NCBI GenBank assembly: GCA_023416335.1
Contig: JAEZHY010000299.1
Coordinates: 1 to 16,551, forward strand
Direction: 5' to 3'
Source: Pseudomonadota bacterium
GTDB taxonomy: Bacteria; Desulfobacterota; Syntrophobacteria; Syntrophobacterales; Syntrophobacteraceae
Length of the DNA: 16,551 nucleotides
Shown here: one piece after another, positions 6,405 to 14,063 of the stretch
How positions within the stretch are numbered: position 1 is the first letter of the stretch
Layout of the letters: each line of letters begins with the position of its first letter
The notes under the pieces: model-generated
What the model saw: only the letters and a program-made list of their open reading frames with translations
Told to the model about the DNA's origin: nothing
Databases searched by the model: none
Made by a program: the position numbers and the translations under genes

Positions 6405-8477
6405 TTAAGCAGTCTGAATTTTCCTGAAGTCGGCAACCCGTGCAAACAGTTTCTGGATACGCGTGAGCAGAGCCAGCCGATTGCGTCGGACAGACTCGTC
6501 CTTGTCCATGACAAGGACCGAATCGAAAAACCCGTCGATCAGCGGTTTGAGCTGGGCCATCGTCTCGAGGGCGCCCGGGTAGTCCGATTCCGTAAGACGG
6601 CTCTCGACGGCGGACTCCGTTCCCGCCAGTCCCTCGAAAAGAGCACCTTCCGCCGGGCTCTTGAAAAGGGCGGGATTCACCGGAGCGGTCTCCGGCTCTT
6701 TGATAATGTTCGCCACGCGTTTGACAGCGGTTGCAAGGCTTCCGAAATCGGGCCTCCCGGTAAAAGCGGCAAGAGCTTTCGTCCTGGCGACTGCCTCGAC
6801 GGGATCGTCTATTCCGACCGCAAGCGCGGCTTCGATGACATCCGGGCTCAATCCTTCCTGGCTCGCGAGGTAGTTGAGCAGGCGGCCTTCGAAGAAATCA
6901 AGTATCTCGCGCTTCACATCCGCCGCGGGTTTGATAAGCCTGGACGCCAGCAGATCCAGGGCTTTGTCGAGAAGCTCGGAGAGCGAAATCCGGAGCGGCA
7001 TTTCGAGAACGATCCGGATGATCCCGAGGGTCTGACGCCTGAGTGCAAACGGGTCGGTCGTTCCCGTCGGAAGAAGCCCCACCCCGAAGCAGGCGGAAAT
7101 CGTATCGATCTTGTCCGCAATGCTGAGGATCGCGCCCTCGATGCTCTGCGGAACAGGTCCGCCTGCGCGATTGGGCAGGTAGTGCTCGTAGATTGCCTTT
7201 GCAACCGATTTCGGTTCTCCCTGGAGCAGGGCATAAGTCTTGCCCATTATTCCCTGGAGTTCGGGGAATTCGCCGACGACACCCGATACCAGGTCGGCTT
7301 TGCACAGGTATGCCGCACGCAAAACGGCCTCAGTACGTTCGGGCGCAAGCTTTTCGGAAAGCATCCGGGCCAGTTCGCTAAAACGCTGGATCTTCTCGAA
7401 ACTCGTACCGATTTTCGAATGGAACACAACTCCCTTGAGTTGCTCGACGCGGTTGTCGAGGGAAACCTTCTGATCTTCCTTGTAATAGAAGCGGGCATCT
7501 TCGAGCCGCGCGCGCACAACCCTGGCGTTTCCGGCCCCGACGAGCTTGAAATCTTTCGGCACGGTGTTCGATATTGTGACGAAATAAGGAAGAAGGCCGT
7601 CATTGGGACCGACAACGGCAAAATAGCGCTGGTGTTTTTTGATGACCGTGATGAGCAGTTCAGGAGGAAGCTCCAGATATTTCTCCTCGAACTGGCCGAC
7701 CACCGGCTGGGGGAATTCCACCAGTTGGGTCACTTCATCAAGCAGTTCCTCGTCTTCGAGAATCCTGCCGCCCACGCCTTTGGCGGCGTTATCTGCGCCT
7801 TGCCGAATGAGATCGCGCCTTTCTGCGATATTCATGATAACCTGGTTTTTTCTCAGGTTTTCACGATGACTTTCGAAATCGACGACATCGAAGGAAACCG
7901 GGCTCATGAAGCGGTGGCCCATCGACTTCGTGCCGCTTACGACTCCGCCGTATTCAACCTGGAGCGGATCCTTGCCGAGCAGCGCTACTATCCACCGGAT
8001 AGGCCGGGCGAAGGTCACCGTATACGATCCCCAGTGCATCGACTTGGGGAAAGGGATTCGAGCGATAAAGTCCGGAAGCATCTTCTCCAGGAGTTCCCGG
8101 GTGGGAGAACCGGCCTCCTCCCGATAGACACAGAGATATTCGCCTTTCGGGGTTTCCTTGATCGTGAGGTCCTCGACCCGGACGCCCTGCCCTTTTGCAA
8201 AGCCCTCCGCGGCCTTGGTAGGCTTTCCTTCCGCGTCGTAGGCTGCCCGTTTGGGCGGGCCCGTTACCTCTACACGCATCGCTTCCTGGGCCGGGGCCAC
8301 ATCGGGAATATTGAGGACCAGGCGGCGCGGAGTTCCCGCCGTAACCGGAGCCCCATGAGAGATCCGGTTCTCGTCGAGAAAACGCGTCATTTGCTGCGAT
8401 ATGGCTTCCAGGGCGGGAACGATATAGCCGGCCGGAATTTCTTCGGTACCTATTTCGATAAATAGAGCTTCTGACAT
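6405..8477 (-). CDS. glyS: Glycyl-tRNA synthetase beta subunit
   Basis: This is the beta subunit of the bacterial alpha2-beta2 glycyl-tRNA synthetase, which binds tRNA-Gly and completes the enzyme whose catalytic core is in GlyQ. At 690 aa it has the usual family length. The N-terminus LFIEIGTEEIPAGYI is the family hallmark. Further conserved stretches are TPRRLVL, FPKSMHWG, TFARPIRWI, MGHRFM, PPELLITVIKKHQRYF, and the HD-like region KADLVSGVVGEFPELQGIMG. The segment FEGRLLNYLASQEGLSPDVIEA leads into the C-terminal anticodon-binding part. The start at 8477 has AGGAGCGAGG just upstream and lies 13 nt after glyQ, so the two form an operon ending at the terminator near 6340. A 705-aa frame is open on the opposite strand but has no features of a gene. 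Confidence 0.98.
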   Translation of the reverse strand: MSEALFIEIGTEEIPAGYIVPALEAISQQMTRFLDENRISHGAPVTAGTPRRLVLNIPDVAPAQEAMRVEVTGPPKRAAYDAEGKPTKAAEGFAKGQGVRVEDLTIKETPKGEYLCVYREEAGSPTRELLEKMLPDFIARIPFPKSMHWGSYTVTFARPIRWIVALLGKDPLQVEYGGVVSGTKSMGHRFMSPVSFDVVDFESHRENLRKNQVIMNIAERRDLIRQGADNAAKGVGGRILEDEELLDEVTQLVEFPQPVVGQFEEKYLELPPELLITVIKKHQRYFAVVGPNDGLLPYFVTISNTVPKDFKLVGAGNARVVRARLEDARFYYKEDQKVSLDNRVEQLKGVVFHSKIGTSFEKIQRFSELARMLSEKLAPERTEAVLRAAYLCKADLVSGVVGEFPELQGIMGKTYALLQGEPKSVAKAIYEHYLPNRAGGPVPQSIEGAILSIADKIDTISACFGVGLLPTGTTDPFALRRQTLGIIRIVLEMPLRISLSELLDKALDLLASRLIKPAADVKREILDFFEGRLLNYLASQEGLSPDVIEAALAVGIDDPVEAVARTKALAAFTGRPDFGSLATAVKRVANIIKEPETAPVNPALFKSPAEGALFEGLAGTESAVESRLTESDYPGALETMAQLKPLIDGFFDSVLVMDKDESVRRNRLALLTRIQKLFARVADFRKIQTA

Positions 8478-8490
8478 TTTTACCTCGCTC

Positions 8491-9369
8491 CTAGCCCCGC
8501 CATTTGTTCAGAAGGGGGTGTCCCATTTTCTCGCGCTGGTCGTAATAGGCATGCGCCACCAGGCGGGCCATGTTCCTTACTCTCGCAATGTAGTTCGTTC
8601 TCTCCGTCACGCTGATGGCACCGCGCGCGTCGAGCAGATTGAATACATGGGAGCACTTCAGGGTGTAGTCGTAGCTGGGCAGCACGAGCCCGCGCTCATT
8701 CATCCGCAGCGATTCGGCCTCGTACATGTTGAACAGCTTCAAGAGCATGTCGACATCGGCTTCTTCGAAATTGTAGTGCGACCATTCGACTTCGCCCTGA
8801 TGATGCACATCGCCGTAGGTGACATTCCCGCTCCAGATCAGGTCGTAGACGCTGTTCACGCCCTGAAGGTACATGGCGATCCGCTCCAGCCCGTAGGTCA
8901 GCTCCAGGCTGACGGGGCTCAGGGTGATTCCTCCGACTTGCTGGAAGTATGTGAACTGCGTTATTTCCATACCGTCGAGCCAGACCTCCCAGCCGAGCCC
9001 GGACGCTCCCAGTGTGGGCGATTCCCAGTCGTCTTCGACGAAGCGGATGTCATGCTCCAGGGGGTCGATACCAAAGCTCTTGAGACTTTCGAGATAGATC
9101 CCCTGAGGATCCTGGGGCGAGGGTTTCAGAATCACCTGATATTGGTAATAATGCTGCAGGCGGTTGGGGTTCTCGCCGTAACGGCCGTCGGTCGGCCTGC
9201 GGGAAGGCTCGACATAGGCCACGTTATACGGCTCCGGCCCGAGTACCCGCAGAAATGTGGCGGGATTGAACGTCCCCGCGCCGACTTCCAGATCGTAGGG
9301 CTGCTGAATGACGCATCCTTTGTCCGACCAGAACTTGTTCAGCGCAAGTATGAGTTCCTGGAATGTCAT
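8491..9369 (-). CDS. glyQ: Glycyl-tRNA synthetase alpha subunit
   Basis: This is the class II catalytic subunit that activates glycine with ATP. At 292 aa it is full length. It shows the highly conserved start [37 protein letters not shown], the motif 2 region around [20 protein letters not shown] (57-76), [20 protein letters not shown] and the motif 3 region [17 protein letters not shown] (154-170). The ATG at 9369 follows AAAGGAG. It is the first gene of the glyQ-glyS operon, driven by the promoter at 9463-9492. The leader of about 90 nt shows no T-box structure. Confidence 0.98.
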   Translation of the reverse strand: MTFQELILALNKFWSDKGCVIQQPYDLEVGAGTFNPATFLRVLGPEPYNVAYVEPSRRPTDGRYGENPNRLQHYYQYQVILKPSPQDPQGIYLESLKSFGIDPLEHDIRFVEDDWESPTLGASGLGWEVWLDGMEITQFTYFQQVGGITLSPVSLELTYGLERIAMYLQGVNSVYDLIWSGNVTYGDVHHQGEVEWSHYNFEEADVDMLLKLFNMYEAESLRMNERGLVLPSYDYTLKCSHVFNLLDARGAISVTERTNYIARVRNMARLVAHAYYDQREKMGHPLLNKWRG

Positions 9370-9462
9370 TTCAACTCCTTTGAATAGAATAGCGAAATGA
9401 GCGCACCGGCTGATGTCGATGCCTCACGTTCGGGAAATCGAAAAACGGAACTTAAATTTTTA

Positions 9463-9492
9463 CCTATATGAGTGTAACTAACGGGCTGTCAA
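9463..9492 (-). promoter_or_regulatory. Sigma70-type promoter of glyQS
   Basis: On the minus strand, a consensus TTGACA (9492-9487) is followed by an 18-nt spacer and TATAGG (9468-9463). It lies roughly 95 nt upstream of the glyQ start, with an AT-rich stretch just downstream. Confidence 0.65.
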
Positions 9493-9572
9493 GAGAAAAT
9501 AGACCGGCGGGGCAAGGGCGAAGCAAAAGGCCTCGCCACGGGCGGGATTGCACCTTCTCTTCCGGAATGCTC

Positions 9573-10019
9573 TCAGGCCTGGTCCTTCGACAGGTCCTCT
9601 ATCAAATCGATGCGCCTCTTGTGGCGGCCGCCTTCGAACTTCTCATTCAGCCATTCCTCCACAATCCGGAGGGCGAGGTCCGACCCGGTAAAACGGGCTC
9701 CAACGCATAAAACATTGCTGTCATTATGCCGGCGGCTCATGCGTGCGCTGAAGGGCTCGTATCCGATCACAGCGCGAATTCCACGAATCTTGTTCGCGGA
9801 TATGCACATTCCCATACCGGTTCCACAAACCAGAATGCCCCGGCTTCCTTCATCAGCGGCTACCGCCCTGGCGACATTCAGAGCGTAGACGGGGTAATCG
9901 ACCGATTCGGGTCCGTTTGTTCCGAGGTCTTCAACTTCAAATCCGAGCCGCCCGAGAAGGGAAGCTATCATATCCTTCAATGCATAGCCGGCGTGATCCG
10001 CCCCAAGGTAAATCTTCAT
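9573..10019 (-). CDS. rpiB: Ribose-5-phosphate isomerase B
   Basis: This enzyme interconverts ribose 5-phosphate and ribulose 5-phosphate in the pentose phosphate pathway (RpiB/LacAB family, cytosolic). Numbered from the ATG at 10019, it has Asp8-His9 in GADHAGY, the catalytic base Cys65 in VCGTGMGM, and His98-Asn99 in RRHNDSNVLCVGAR. Its 148 aa is typical. An ATG four codons earlier (10031) is equally open. 10019 is chosen because family members begin MKI-x-GADH; neither start has a clear ribosome-binding site. The gene is upstream of glyQ on the same strand, but glyQ has its own promoter. A GGCGAGGC-CTTTT-GCTTCGCC hairpin about 40 nt after the stop could attenuate read-through, although it lacks a T-tract. 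Confidence 0.95.
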   Translation of the reverse strand: MKIYLGADHAGYALKDMIASLLGRLGFEVEDLGTNGPESVDYPVYALNVARAVAADEGSRGILVCGTGMGMCISANKIRGIRAVIGYEPFSARMSRRHNDSNVLCVGARFTGSDLALRIVEEWLNEKFEGGRHKRRIDLIEDLSKDQA

Positions 10020-10327
10020 TCTGAGAACCATCTTTGTGAACAGGTAAGAAACTTTCGGAATCTTTCAGCATCTGGAATGTATATGAAAAATCCCGCCGGG
10101 AAAACCGAAAAATGCGCGGAATTGGAGAAAATTGACAATGCACCGTGAGGCGATACCTGGAACTTAAGAAGAACTTCCCGACAAGAAGTTTCGGATCATT
10201 GATTCCTTCCATAACCGCCGGCTATCAAGCCTCCAGGCTGCATCTCCTTCCTGACTTCCTCAATAGCGGGGAAGCTCCGGGATAATTAGCTTTAATCAAT
10301 GAATATTGGTGATTGGAGGTACTTACC

Positions 10328-10729
10328 GTGAAAGTAAGAGGATTTATTGCGGTGGGAATTTTTGCGGCCGCCTTGCTTCTTGCCGGATGTGCGGGCACCG
10401 CCTATTATTCGGGCTACGACTACGGTTACTATCCGTACAGCGATTATGATTACCCGTACGGTTATTACGACTACGGCTACCCTTACAGTTACGGCGGACC
10501 ATACTTCGGGTTTTACGGATTCGGGAGGCACGACAGGGACTTTGACCGCGGCAGGCACTTTGACCGTGACAGGGACTTTGACCGCGGCAGGCTTGGACAC
10601 GCGGATGGAGGCCGGGCTTTTCTGGGTGGAGAGCACCGCGGAGGTGGAGAACACCACGAAGGGAGATCGTTTGGTGGGCATGAAGGCCATGGAGGCCGCG
10701 GCGGTCATGAGGGCCGCGGACATCGGTAA
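10328..10729 (+). CDS. Low-complexity Tyr/Gly- and His/Gly-rich lipoprotein
   Basis: The start is a GTG at 10328, fixed by a good TGGAGGT site 7 nt upstream; the frame is also open from a TTG at 10313. The 133-aa protein has a lipoprotein signal peptide (MKVRGFIAVGIFAAALLLAG) with the lipobox LLAGC, so it should be lipidated at Cys21. After that come three compositional zones. The first is a Tyr/Gly/Asp zone (YDYGYYPYSDYDYPYGYYDY). The second is a repeated Asp/Arg zone (two HDRDF/DRDRDFDRGR-like units). The third is a His/Gly/Glu tail (GGEHRGGGEHHEGRSF, then HGGRGGHEGRGHR). No catalytic domain is visible. The His-rich tail could bind metal and the Tyr-rich part could be surface-exposed and adhesive, but both are guesses. 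It stands alone, with convergent neighbours downstream. Confidence 0.8.
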   Translation: MKVRGFIAVGIFAAALLLAGCAGTAYYSGYDYGYYPYSDYDYPYGYYDYGYPYSYGGPYFGFYGFGRHDRDFDRGRHFDRDRDFDRGRLGHADGGRAFLGGEHRGGGEHHEGRSFGGHEGHGGRGGHEGRGHR

Positions 10730-10845
10730 GACGGAAGCCGGATGATGAGATCTGCCAACCGTTGCAGGCGGACGAACAGAAGGATTTTTTCCGCCCCGAT
10801 AAGCGAGACCCTAAGTCAGCGCTTCATGCGGGAAAGACTGAATCA

Positions 10846-11046
10846 CTACAGAGTCTGGCCGTCTTCGTTATCCTCTTCGTCCGCCTTTTGCCTTCTCTGC
10901 CTCGCAACAACGTACACATAATAGAAAAGCAGAAAAGGGAAAGTCGCAAAAGCCCCTTCGAAATAGCCCAGGAACAGGCTTACCGTCCCATAGATGATAA
11001 GAAGGCCGACAATTATGATCTGAACGATCGCCCAGGTCTTTTTCAC
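10846..11046 (-). CDS. Small membrane protein with two predicted helices
   Basis: The open frame continues up to 11190, but that extension runs straight through a terminator hairpin (11152-11179). The only common start downstream of it is the GTG at 11046. It is preceded by AAGGGG at a rather long 12-nt distance, so the start is uncertain. From there the 66-aa protein reads MKKTWAIVQIIIVGLLIIYG..., with one helix near residues 6-25 and a second near 33-50 (FATFPFLLFYYVYVVA). A charged tail follows (RQRRQKADEEDNEDGQTL). The pattern fits an inner-membrane protein with both ends in the cytoplasm. No family was recognised. It lies downstream of the candidate RNA on the same strand and may be controlled by it through attenuation. 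Confidence 0.6.
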   Translation of the reverse strand: MKKTWAIVQIIIVGLLIIYGTVSLFLGYFEGAFATFPFLLFYYVYVVARQRRQKADEEDNEDGQTL

Positions 11047-11151
11047 AAGATCTTGAATCCCCTTCAGAATGGCCGCAGCATTTTTCGAGGTACGAATAAG
11101 ATAATCAGCTGTCGGGATGGTGAAACGACTCTGCCGGTCGGCAAAGCCGGG

Positions 11152-11179
11152 AAAAAAATAAGCCCGCTTTTGGCGGGCT
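11152..11179 (-). terminator. Rho-independent terminator of the candidate RNA
   Basis: Read on the minus strand, AGCCCGC-CAAAA-GCGGGCT forms a perfect 7-bp stem and is followed by TATTTTTTT. No protein gene ends upstream of it on this strand, so it should belong to a non-coding transcript or a leader. Confidence 0.85.
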
Positions 11180-11272
11180 GTATAAAACAATTTGAGGACT
11201 CTGTAAGACCTCTAAACATTTTTTGCGCAGCAAGGAGATCGAAAGGGTCTCAATCTGATATCCGCTGCAACG
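11152..11272 (-). ncRNA. Candidate small RNA or attenuator leader of about 120 nt
   Basis: A promoter-like sequence ends at 11279. The predicted transcript starts near 11272 and ends at the terminator. It contains three successive helices. Helix 1 pairs 11226-11231 with 11264-11268 (GCAGC/GCTGC) and continues as GGA/TCC or GAGA/TCTC inside. Helix 2 is at 11194-11212 (GAGG and CT arms around a single mismatch, 5-nt loop). The third is the terminator. No ORF with a ribosome-binding site lies within it. It is not recognisable as 6S, tmRNA, SRP RNA, RNase P RNA or a known riboswitch. It may act in trans or as a leader controlling the membrane protein gene that begins about 100 nt further on. Confidence 0.45.
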
Positions 11273-11278
11273 GGGCGA

Positions 11279-11307
11279 TTAATAATATTTCAACTGGAAT
11301 GAGTCAA
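11279..11307 (-). promoter_or_regulatory. Promoter of the candidate RNA
   Basis: On the minus strand, TTGACT (11307-11302), a 17-nt spacer and TATTAA (11284-11279) match the sigma70 pattern at 5 and 4 of 6 positions. It lies in an AT-rich stretch and is correctly placed about 120 nt before the terminator. Confidence 0.5.
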
Positions 11308-11460
11308 GAGAAATTTTGACCGGAAATCCCGATCTTCCTCCTCTTTCATCGCTGAGTTCCCGCCAATCCAGTTCACTGTTTACCGACCACTATTCTCTAC
11401 AGTGGGCGATTTCATCACCGGAGATTATAATTCAAGCGATTCAACTTTGGAGTGCCGGTG

Positions 11461-12531
11461 ATGCCCAGACTGAACAAGAGAATATGTATCATCGTCCTGC
11501 TTACGGTGATTCTGACGTTTTTCACTTATTTTGCGCATGCCTTGAGCGAGACCCAAAACCTGGACCATTTTGACGTTATTTTCCAGCGTCTCTACTTCAT
11601 TCCGATGATACTTGGAGGGCTCTGGTTTGCCTTCAGGGGCGGTCTGATCATATCTTCCGTCATAGTCGTTTCCCTTCTCCCACACCTCTATCTCCACTGG
11701 GAGGGGTTTGGCGTCGGAGATCTCAACCGCATTCTGCAGCTTGGAGCATACCTGGTCGTTTCGATTGTTCTGGGGCAGGTGGTTGAAATGCAACACCGGG
11801 AGGAAAAGCGGGCCCAGGAGGCGGAAACCCTGGCCGCCGTCGGGAAATCCATGTCGGCCATTGCCCACGATATGAAAACACCACTGATCGCGATTGGAGG
11901 ATTTGCGAACATAGTTCGAAGAAATTTGCCGAGCGACAGCGCGGACAAGGAGAAGCTCGACATAGTCCTGGCCGAGACCGCTCGGCTGGAAAACCTCGTG
12001 AAGGGCGTCCTGGATTTTGCCCGTCCGCTGGAATTGAACAAGTCCGGCGTCGCGATCGAGCAGGTTGTGAAGGAGTGTATTGCGGTAACCGGCCATGTGG
12101 CCGAAGGCAGGGGGATTAAGCTCGAAGCCCGGTTCGGGGCCAATCTTCCCAATGTCTCGATCGATGAATTCCGCATGAAACAGGCCCTCATCAATCTGTT
12201 AACGAATGCCATACAGGCCTCGCCTTCCGGAGGATGCGTCATCATCAGCACCGAGATGCGGAGAATAGATCTTATCGTCGATGTCACCGACTGCGGCGGT
12301 GGGATTCCTGTTGAAAAACGCGATGAAATCTTTTCTCCTTTCTTTACGACAAAAAAAGAAGGTGTAGGTTTGGGGCTTCCCATAGTAAAAAAGGTCGTGG
12401 AGGCTCATGAAGGCAATCTCCGCATCATTGACAATCCCAGAGGAGGCCTCACCTTCAGGATTGAGCTTCCCGGGGTCCGGAAGCAGGCCGCAGTTGCCGG
12501 TTTGACTCACGCCCCGCGGTTGAGTGCGTGA
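11461..12531 (+). CDS. Membrane-bound sensor histidine kinase (HisKA-HATPase), orphan
   Basis: A 356-aa two-component sensor. The ATG at 11461 is chosen for a GGAG 8 nt upstream; GTG codons at 11452 and 11458 are in frame. The N-terminal sensor part is mostly membrane: helices near residues 7-25, 45-56, 60-77 and 93-108, with hardly any periplasmic domain. This suggests that it senses within or at the membrane. The kinase core follows: phospho-acceptor His136 in AIAHDMKTPL, N box NLLTNAIQA (Asn249), G1 box DCGGGIP (277-283), F box FSPFFTTKKEG and G2 box GVGLGLPIVKK. This resembles the ZraS/NtrB-like compact kinases. No response regulator is in the window. The gene for a 91-aa protein starts 32 nt downstream and is probably in the same transcript. 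Confidence 0.92.
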   Translation: MPRLNKRICIIVLLTVILTFFTYFAHALSETQNLDHFDVIFQRLYFIPMILGGLWFAFRGGLIISSVIVVSLLPHLYLHWEGFGVGDLNRILQLGAYLVVSIVLGQVVEMQHREEKRAQEAETLAAVGKSMSAIAHDMKTPLIAIGGFANIVRRNLPSDSADKEKLDIVLAETARLENLVKGVLDFARPLELNKSGVAIEQVVKECIAVTGHVAEGRGIKLEARFGANLPNVSIDEFRMKQALINLLTNAIQASPSGGCVIISTEMRRIDLIVDVTDCGGGIPVEKRDEIFSPFFTTKKEGVGLGLPIVKKVVEAHEGNLRIIDNPRGGLTFRIELPGVRKQAAVAGLTHAPRLSA

Positions 12532-12563
12532 ATTTGCGATTGTATCTCACATCGGAGGGGGAT

Positions 12564-12839
12564 ATGGGCGATAGTGAAAAGATAGCCGCTGTTTATGATT
12601 ATCTGAAAGCCGAGTTCGAATCGTGCTCGATAACGGATTCATATAACGGGGAACGAAAGGCGCGAGTGTTTCGGGTCGAGTCCGCGAACTCCCGGCACAC
12701 AGCCCTGGTTGAAGATGTCTTTTTCGAGAGGAACACCGCGCAGTCGATCCCGGAGACTCTGCGCAAATTCCTTCTGGCCGAGCACCTCCGTGAATGCAAC
12801 TTTCCGATCGTTGTTACTGCTAACGGACTGACCGATTAG
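12564..12839 (+). CDS. Small hypothetical protein downstream of the histidine kinase
   Basis: No family was recognised. The ATG at 12564 has an excellent GGAGGGG site just upstream. A GTG at 12528 that overlaps the kinase stop is in frame but has no ribosome-binding site. The 91-aa product is soluble, with no signal peptide or membrane helix. It looks alpha-beta: helix (SEKIAAVYDYLKAEFES), strand (KARVFRVES), strand (HTALVEDVFFE) and helix (PETLRKFLLAEHLRE), then FPIVVTANGLTD. The close spacing to the kinase suggests co-transcription, so an accessory role in that signalling path is possible but unproven. Confidence 0.75.
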   Translation: MGDSEKIAAVYDYLKAEFESCSITDSYNGERKARVFRVESANSRHTALVEDVFFERNTAQSIPETLRKFLLAEHLRECNFPIVVTANGLTD

Positions 12840-12903
12840 GCAGGCACACGGCGTTTCCATGCTGATGGCAGATTTGCCCGATCATTCAGTAAGGTTCAGA
12901 ATT

Positions 12904-12931
12904 TTGGAAATCCGCAACCAACCCCTATATT
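12904..12931 (+). promoter_or_regulatory. Possible promoter of the DUF3124 gene
   Basis: TTGGAA at 12904-12909 and TATATT at 12926-12931 are 16 nt apart, about 65 nt before the ATG at 12997. The -35 is weak (4 of 6) and the -10 is good (5 of 6). Confidence 0.4.
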
Positions 12932-12996
12932 AGGCAGTATTGTGCCGTTTTAATCTGTTTCAAGCCCGTCGATCGCGAACTTCAGGAGGAAAGAAA

Positions 12997-13482
12997 ATGC
13001 GGAAATATATAATAGCGGTTCTCCTTATCATATCGACTTTCCCGGCATTCTTCCCGATCCATGCGGACACGGTTTCCGCCGAAGTCGTTCGGCTTCGAGG
13101 ACAGACGGTCTACGTACCGGTTTATTCGCACATCTACTTCGGCAGACAGGAAGCCCAATTCAATCTGACCGTGACCCTGAGCGTTCGGAACACCGACCCG
13201 GCAAATCCCATTACTCTTGTATCGGTAGACTACTTTGATTCGGGAGGGAAGGTGCTCAAGAAATACCTGGGGGAGGAACTGAAGTTGAGTCCGATGGCTA
13301 CCGTCGAGTACATCGTGAGCGAAGCGGATCGGAGCGGCGGGGCCGGGGCGAACTTCGTCGTAAAATGGAAATCCGAGACGCAGGTGAACCCTCCGATTAT
13401 CGAGACTGTCATGATCGGGACCCTGGCGCAACAGGGGATTTCCTTCACTTCAAGAGGGCAGCCGATCGAGGAAGCGAAATAG
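12997..13482 (+). CDS. Secreted DUF3124 family protein
   Basis: 161 aa from the ATG at 12997, which is preceded by a perfect AGGAGG 7 nt upstream. A signal peptide (MRKYIIAVLLIISTFPAFFP, cleavage probably after the HADTVSA region) exports it to the periplasm. The mature part has the DUF3124 pattern: GQTVYVPVYSHIYFGRQE, then LTVTLSVRNTDPANPITL, VDYFDSGGKVLKKYL, and a closing strand region (NFVVKWKSE, PIIETVMIG). It is all-beta in character and has no catalytic signature. The domain's role is unknown. It is probably monocistronic, given a possible promoter upstream and a strong hairpin 40 nt after the stop. Confidence 0.85.
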   Translation: MRKYIIAVLLIISTFPAFFPIHADTVSAEVVRLRGQTVYVPVYSHIYFGRQEAQFNLTVTLSVRNTDPANPITLVSVDYFDSGGKVLKKYLGEELKLSPMATVEYIVSEADRSGGAGANFVVKWKSETQVNPPIIETVMIGTLAQQGISFTSRGQPIEEAK

Positions 13483-13522
13483 CTCTACCCTCAGGCCGCC
13501 GAAGGCCTCACTATGCCCGAAC

Positions 13523-13548
13523 CCCCGGCACCATCAAAGGTGCCGGGG
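13523..13548 (+). terminator. Strong GC-rich hairpin downstream of the DUF3124 gene
   Basis: CCCCGGCACC-ATCAAA-GGTGCCGGGG gives a perfect 10-bp stem with a 6-nt loop, 41 nt after the stop codon. Neither strand has a T-tract after it, so it may be a poor or factor-assisted terminator or an RNA 3'-end protector. Confidence 0.4.
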
Positions 13549-13747
13549 CGACCATTCGATAACCGTGTTTGCAGCCTTAAGATTACTTGATCGGCAGGCA
13601 ATACGGAAAAGTTGCCGCGCCCTGCCGCGACAAAGCATCCCCCTCTGTCGCGACTAAAAGCGAAACATTCCGGGAGTATGATTATTTGACCTTAAACCTT
13701 CGGAATGGCAATGTGGCGGATGCAACTTATACTACCTGCGATGCGGT

Positions 13748-13945
13748 TCAGAGTTTTTTTACCCGCACAGCCTGAGGCCCTTTTGCCCCCTGCTCTACGT
13801 CGAAGCTGACCCTCTCGCCTTCCTGCAGACTTTTGAACCCCTTGGCCTCAATTGCGCTATGATGAACGAAGTATTCTTTCCCATCATCGTCCGCTATAAA
13901 ACCATAGCCCTTCTGATCGTTGAACCACTTTACTTTACCCTGCAT
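13748..13945 (-). CDS. Cold-shock domain protein (CspA family)
   Basis: A 65-aa single-stranded nucleic-acid-binding protein with a five-stranded OB fold, acting as an RNA chaperone. It has [17 protein letters not shown] with RNP1 (KGYGFI) and RNP2 (YFVHHSAI), and the usual closing region with [10 protein letters not shown]. The start at 13945 is preceded by AAGGA at a suitable distance. A long leader (about 84 nt if the promoter at 14036-14063 is right) contains a strong hairpin, as is common for cold-shock mRNAs whose translation depends on temperature. Which paralogue (CspA/B/C-type) cannot be decided from sequence alone. Confidence 0.95.
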   Translation of the reverse strand: MQGKVKWFNDQKGYGFIADDDGKEYFVHHSAIEAKGFKSLQEGERVSFDVEQGAKGPQAVRVKKL

Positions 13946-13983
13946 GCTTTAAATTCCTTCGATTGCGTTGTTTCAATTGCTTC

Positions 13984-14022
13984 AGATCGCTCGGATAGTC
14001 CGGAAAAGCAACCGAACGATCT
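13984..14022 (-). promoter_or_regulatory. Hairpin in the cspA-like leader
   Basis: On the minus-strand transcript, AGATCGTTCGG pairs with CCGAGCGATCT around a 17-nt loop. The stem is 11 bp and includes one G-U wobble, which pairs only in the minus-strand RNA and would be a mismatch on the plus strand. It would begin about 7 nt from the predicted transcription start and leaves the ribosome-binding site outside the stem. Confidence 0.6.
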
Positions 14023-14033
14023 TGTCCTAAACG

Positions 14034-14063
14034 GAACTATAGTTCTAAAAATGAAAAGCGCAA
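14034..14063 (-). promoter_or_regulatory. Possible cspA-like promoter with an overlapping palindrome
   Basis: On the minus strand, TATAGT (14041-14036) has a weak TTGCGC 16 nt upstream (14063-14058). The -10 lies inside a perfect 12-bp palindrome, GAACTATAGTTC (14034-14045), a possible operator. Confidence 0.4.

Noticed and set aside
6348..8465. A 705-aa open frame on the plus strand across glyS
   Set aside because: It is the antisense shadow of glyS: no ribosome-binding site, no recognisable domain, and the glyS protein is unmistakable on the other strand.
9370..9462. A T-box or other riboswitch in the glyQ leader
   Set aside because: The leader is only about 90 nt and shows no T-box specifier/antiterminator structure or terminator.
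11047..11190. N-terminal extension of the small membrane protein
   Set aside because: The extension would be encoded through a terminator hairpin and its T-run (11152-11179), and its start has no ribosome-binding site.
13626..13652. CGCGACA/TGTCGCG inverted repeat downstream of the cold-shock gene
   Set aside because: Only 7-bp arms with a 13-nt loop and no T-tract, about 100 nt after the stop; not convincing as a terminator.
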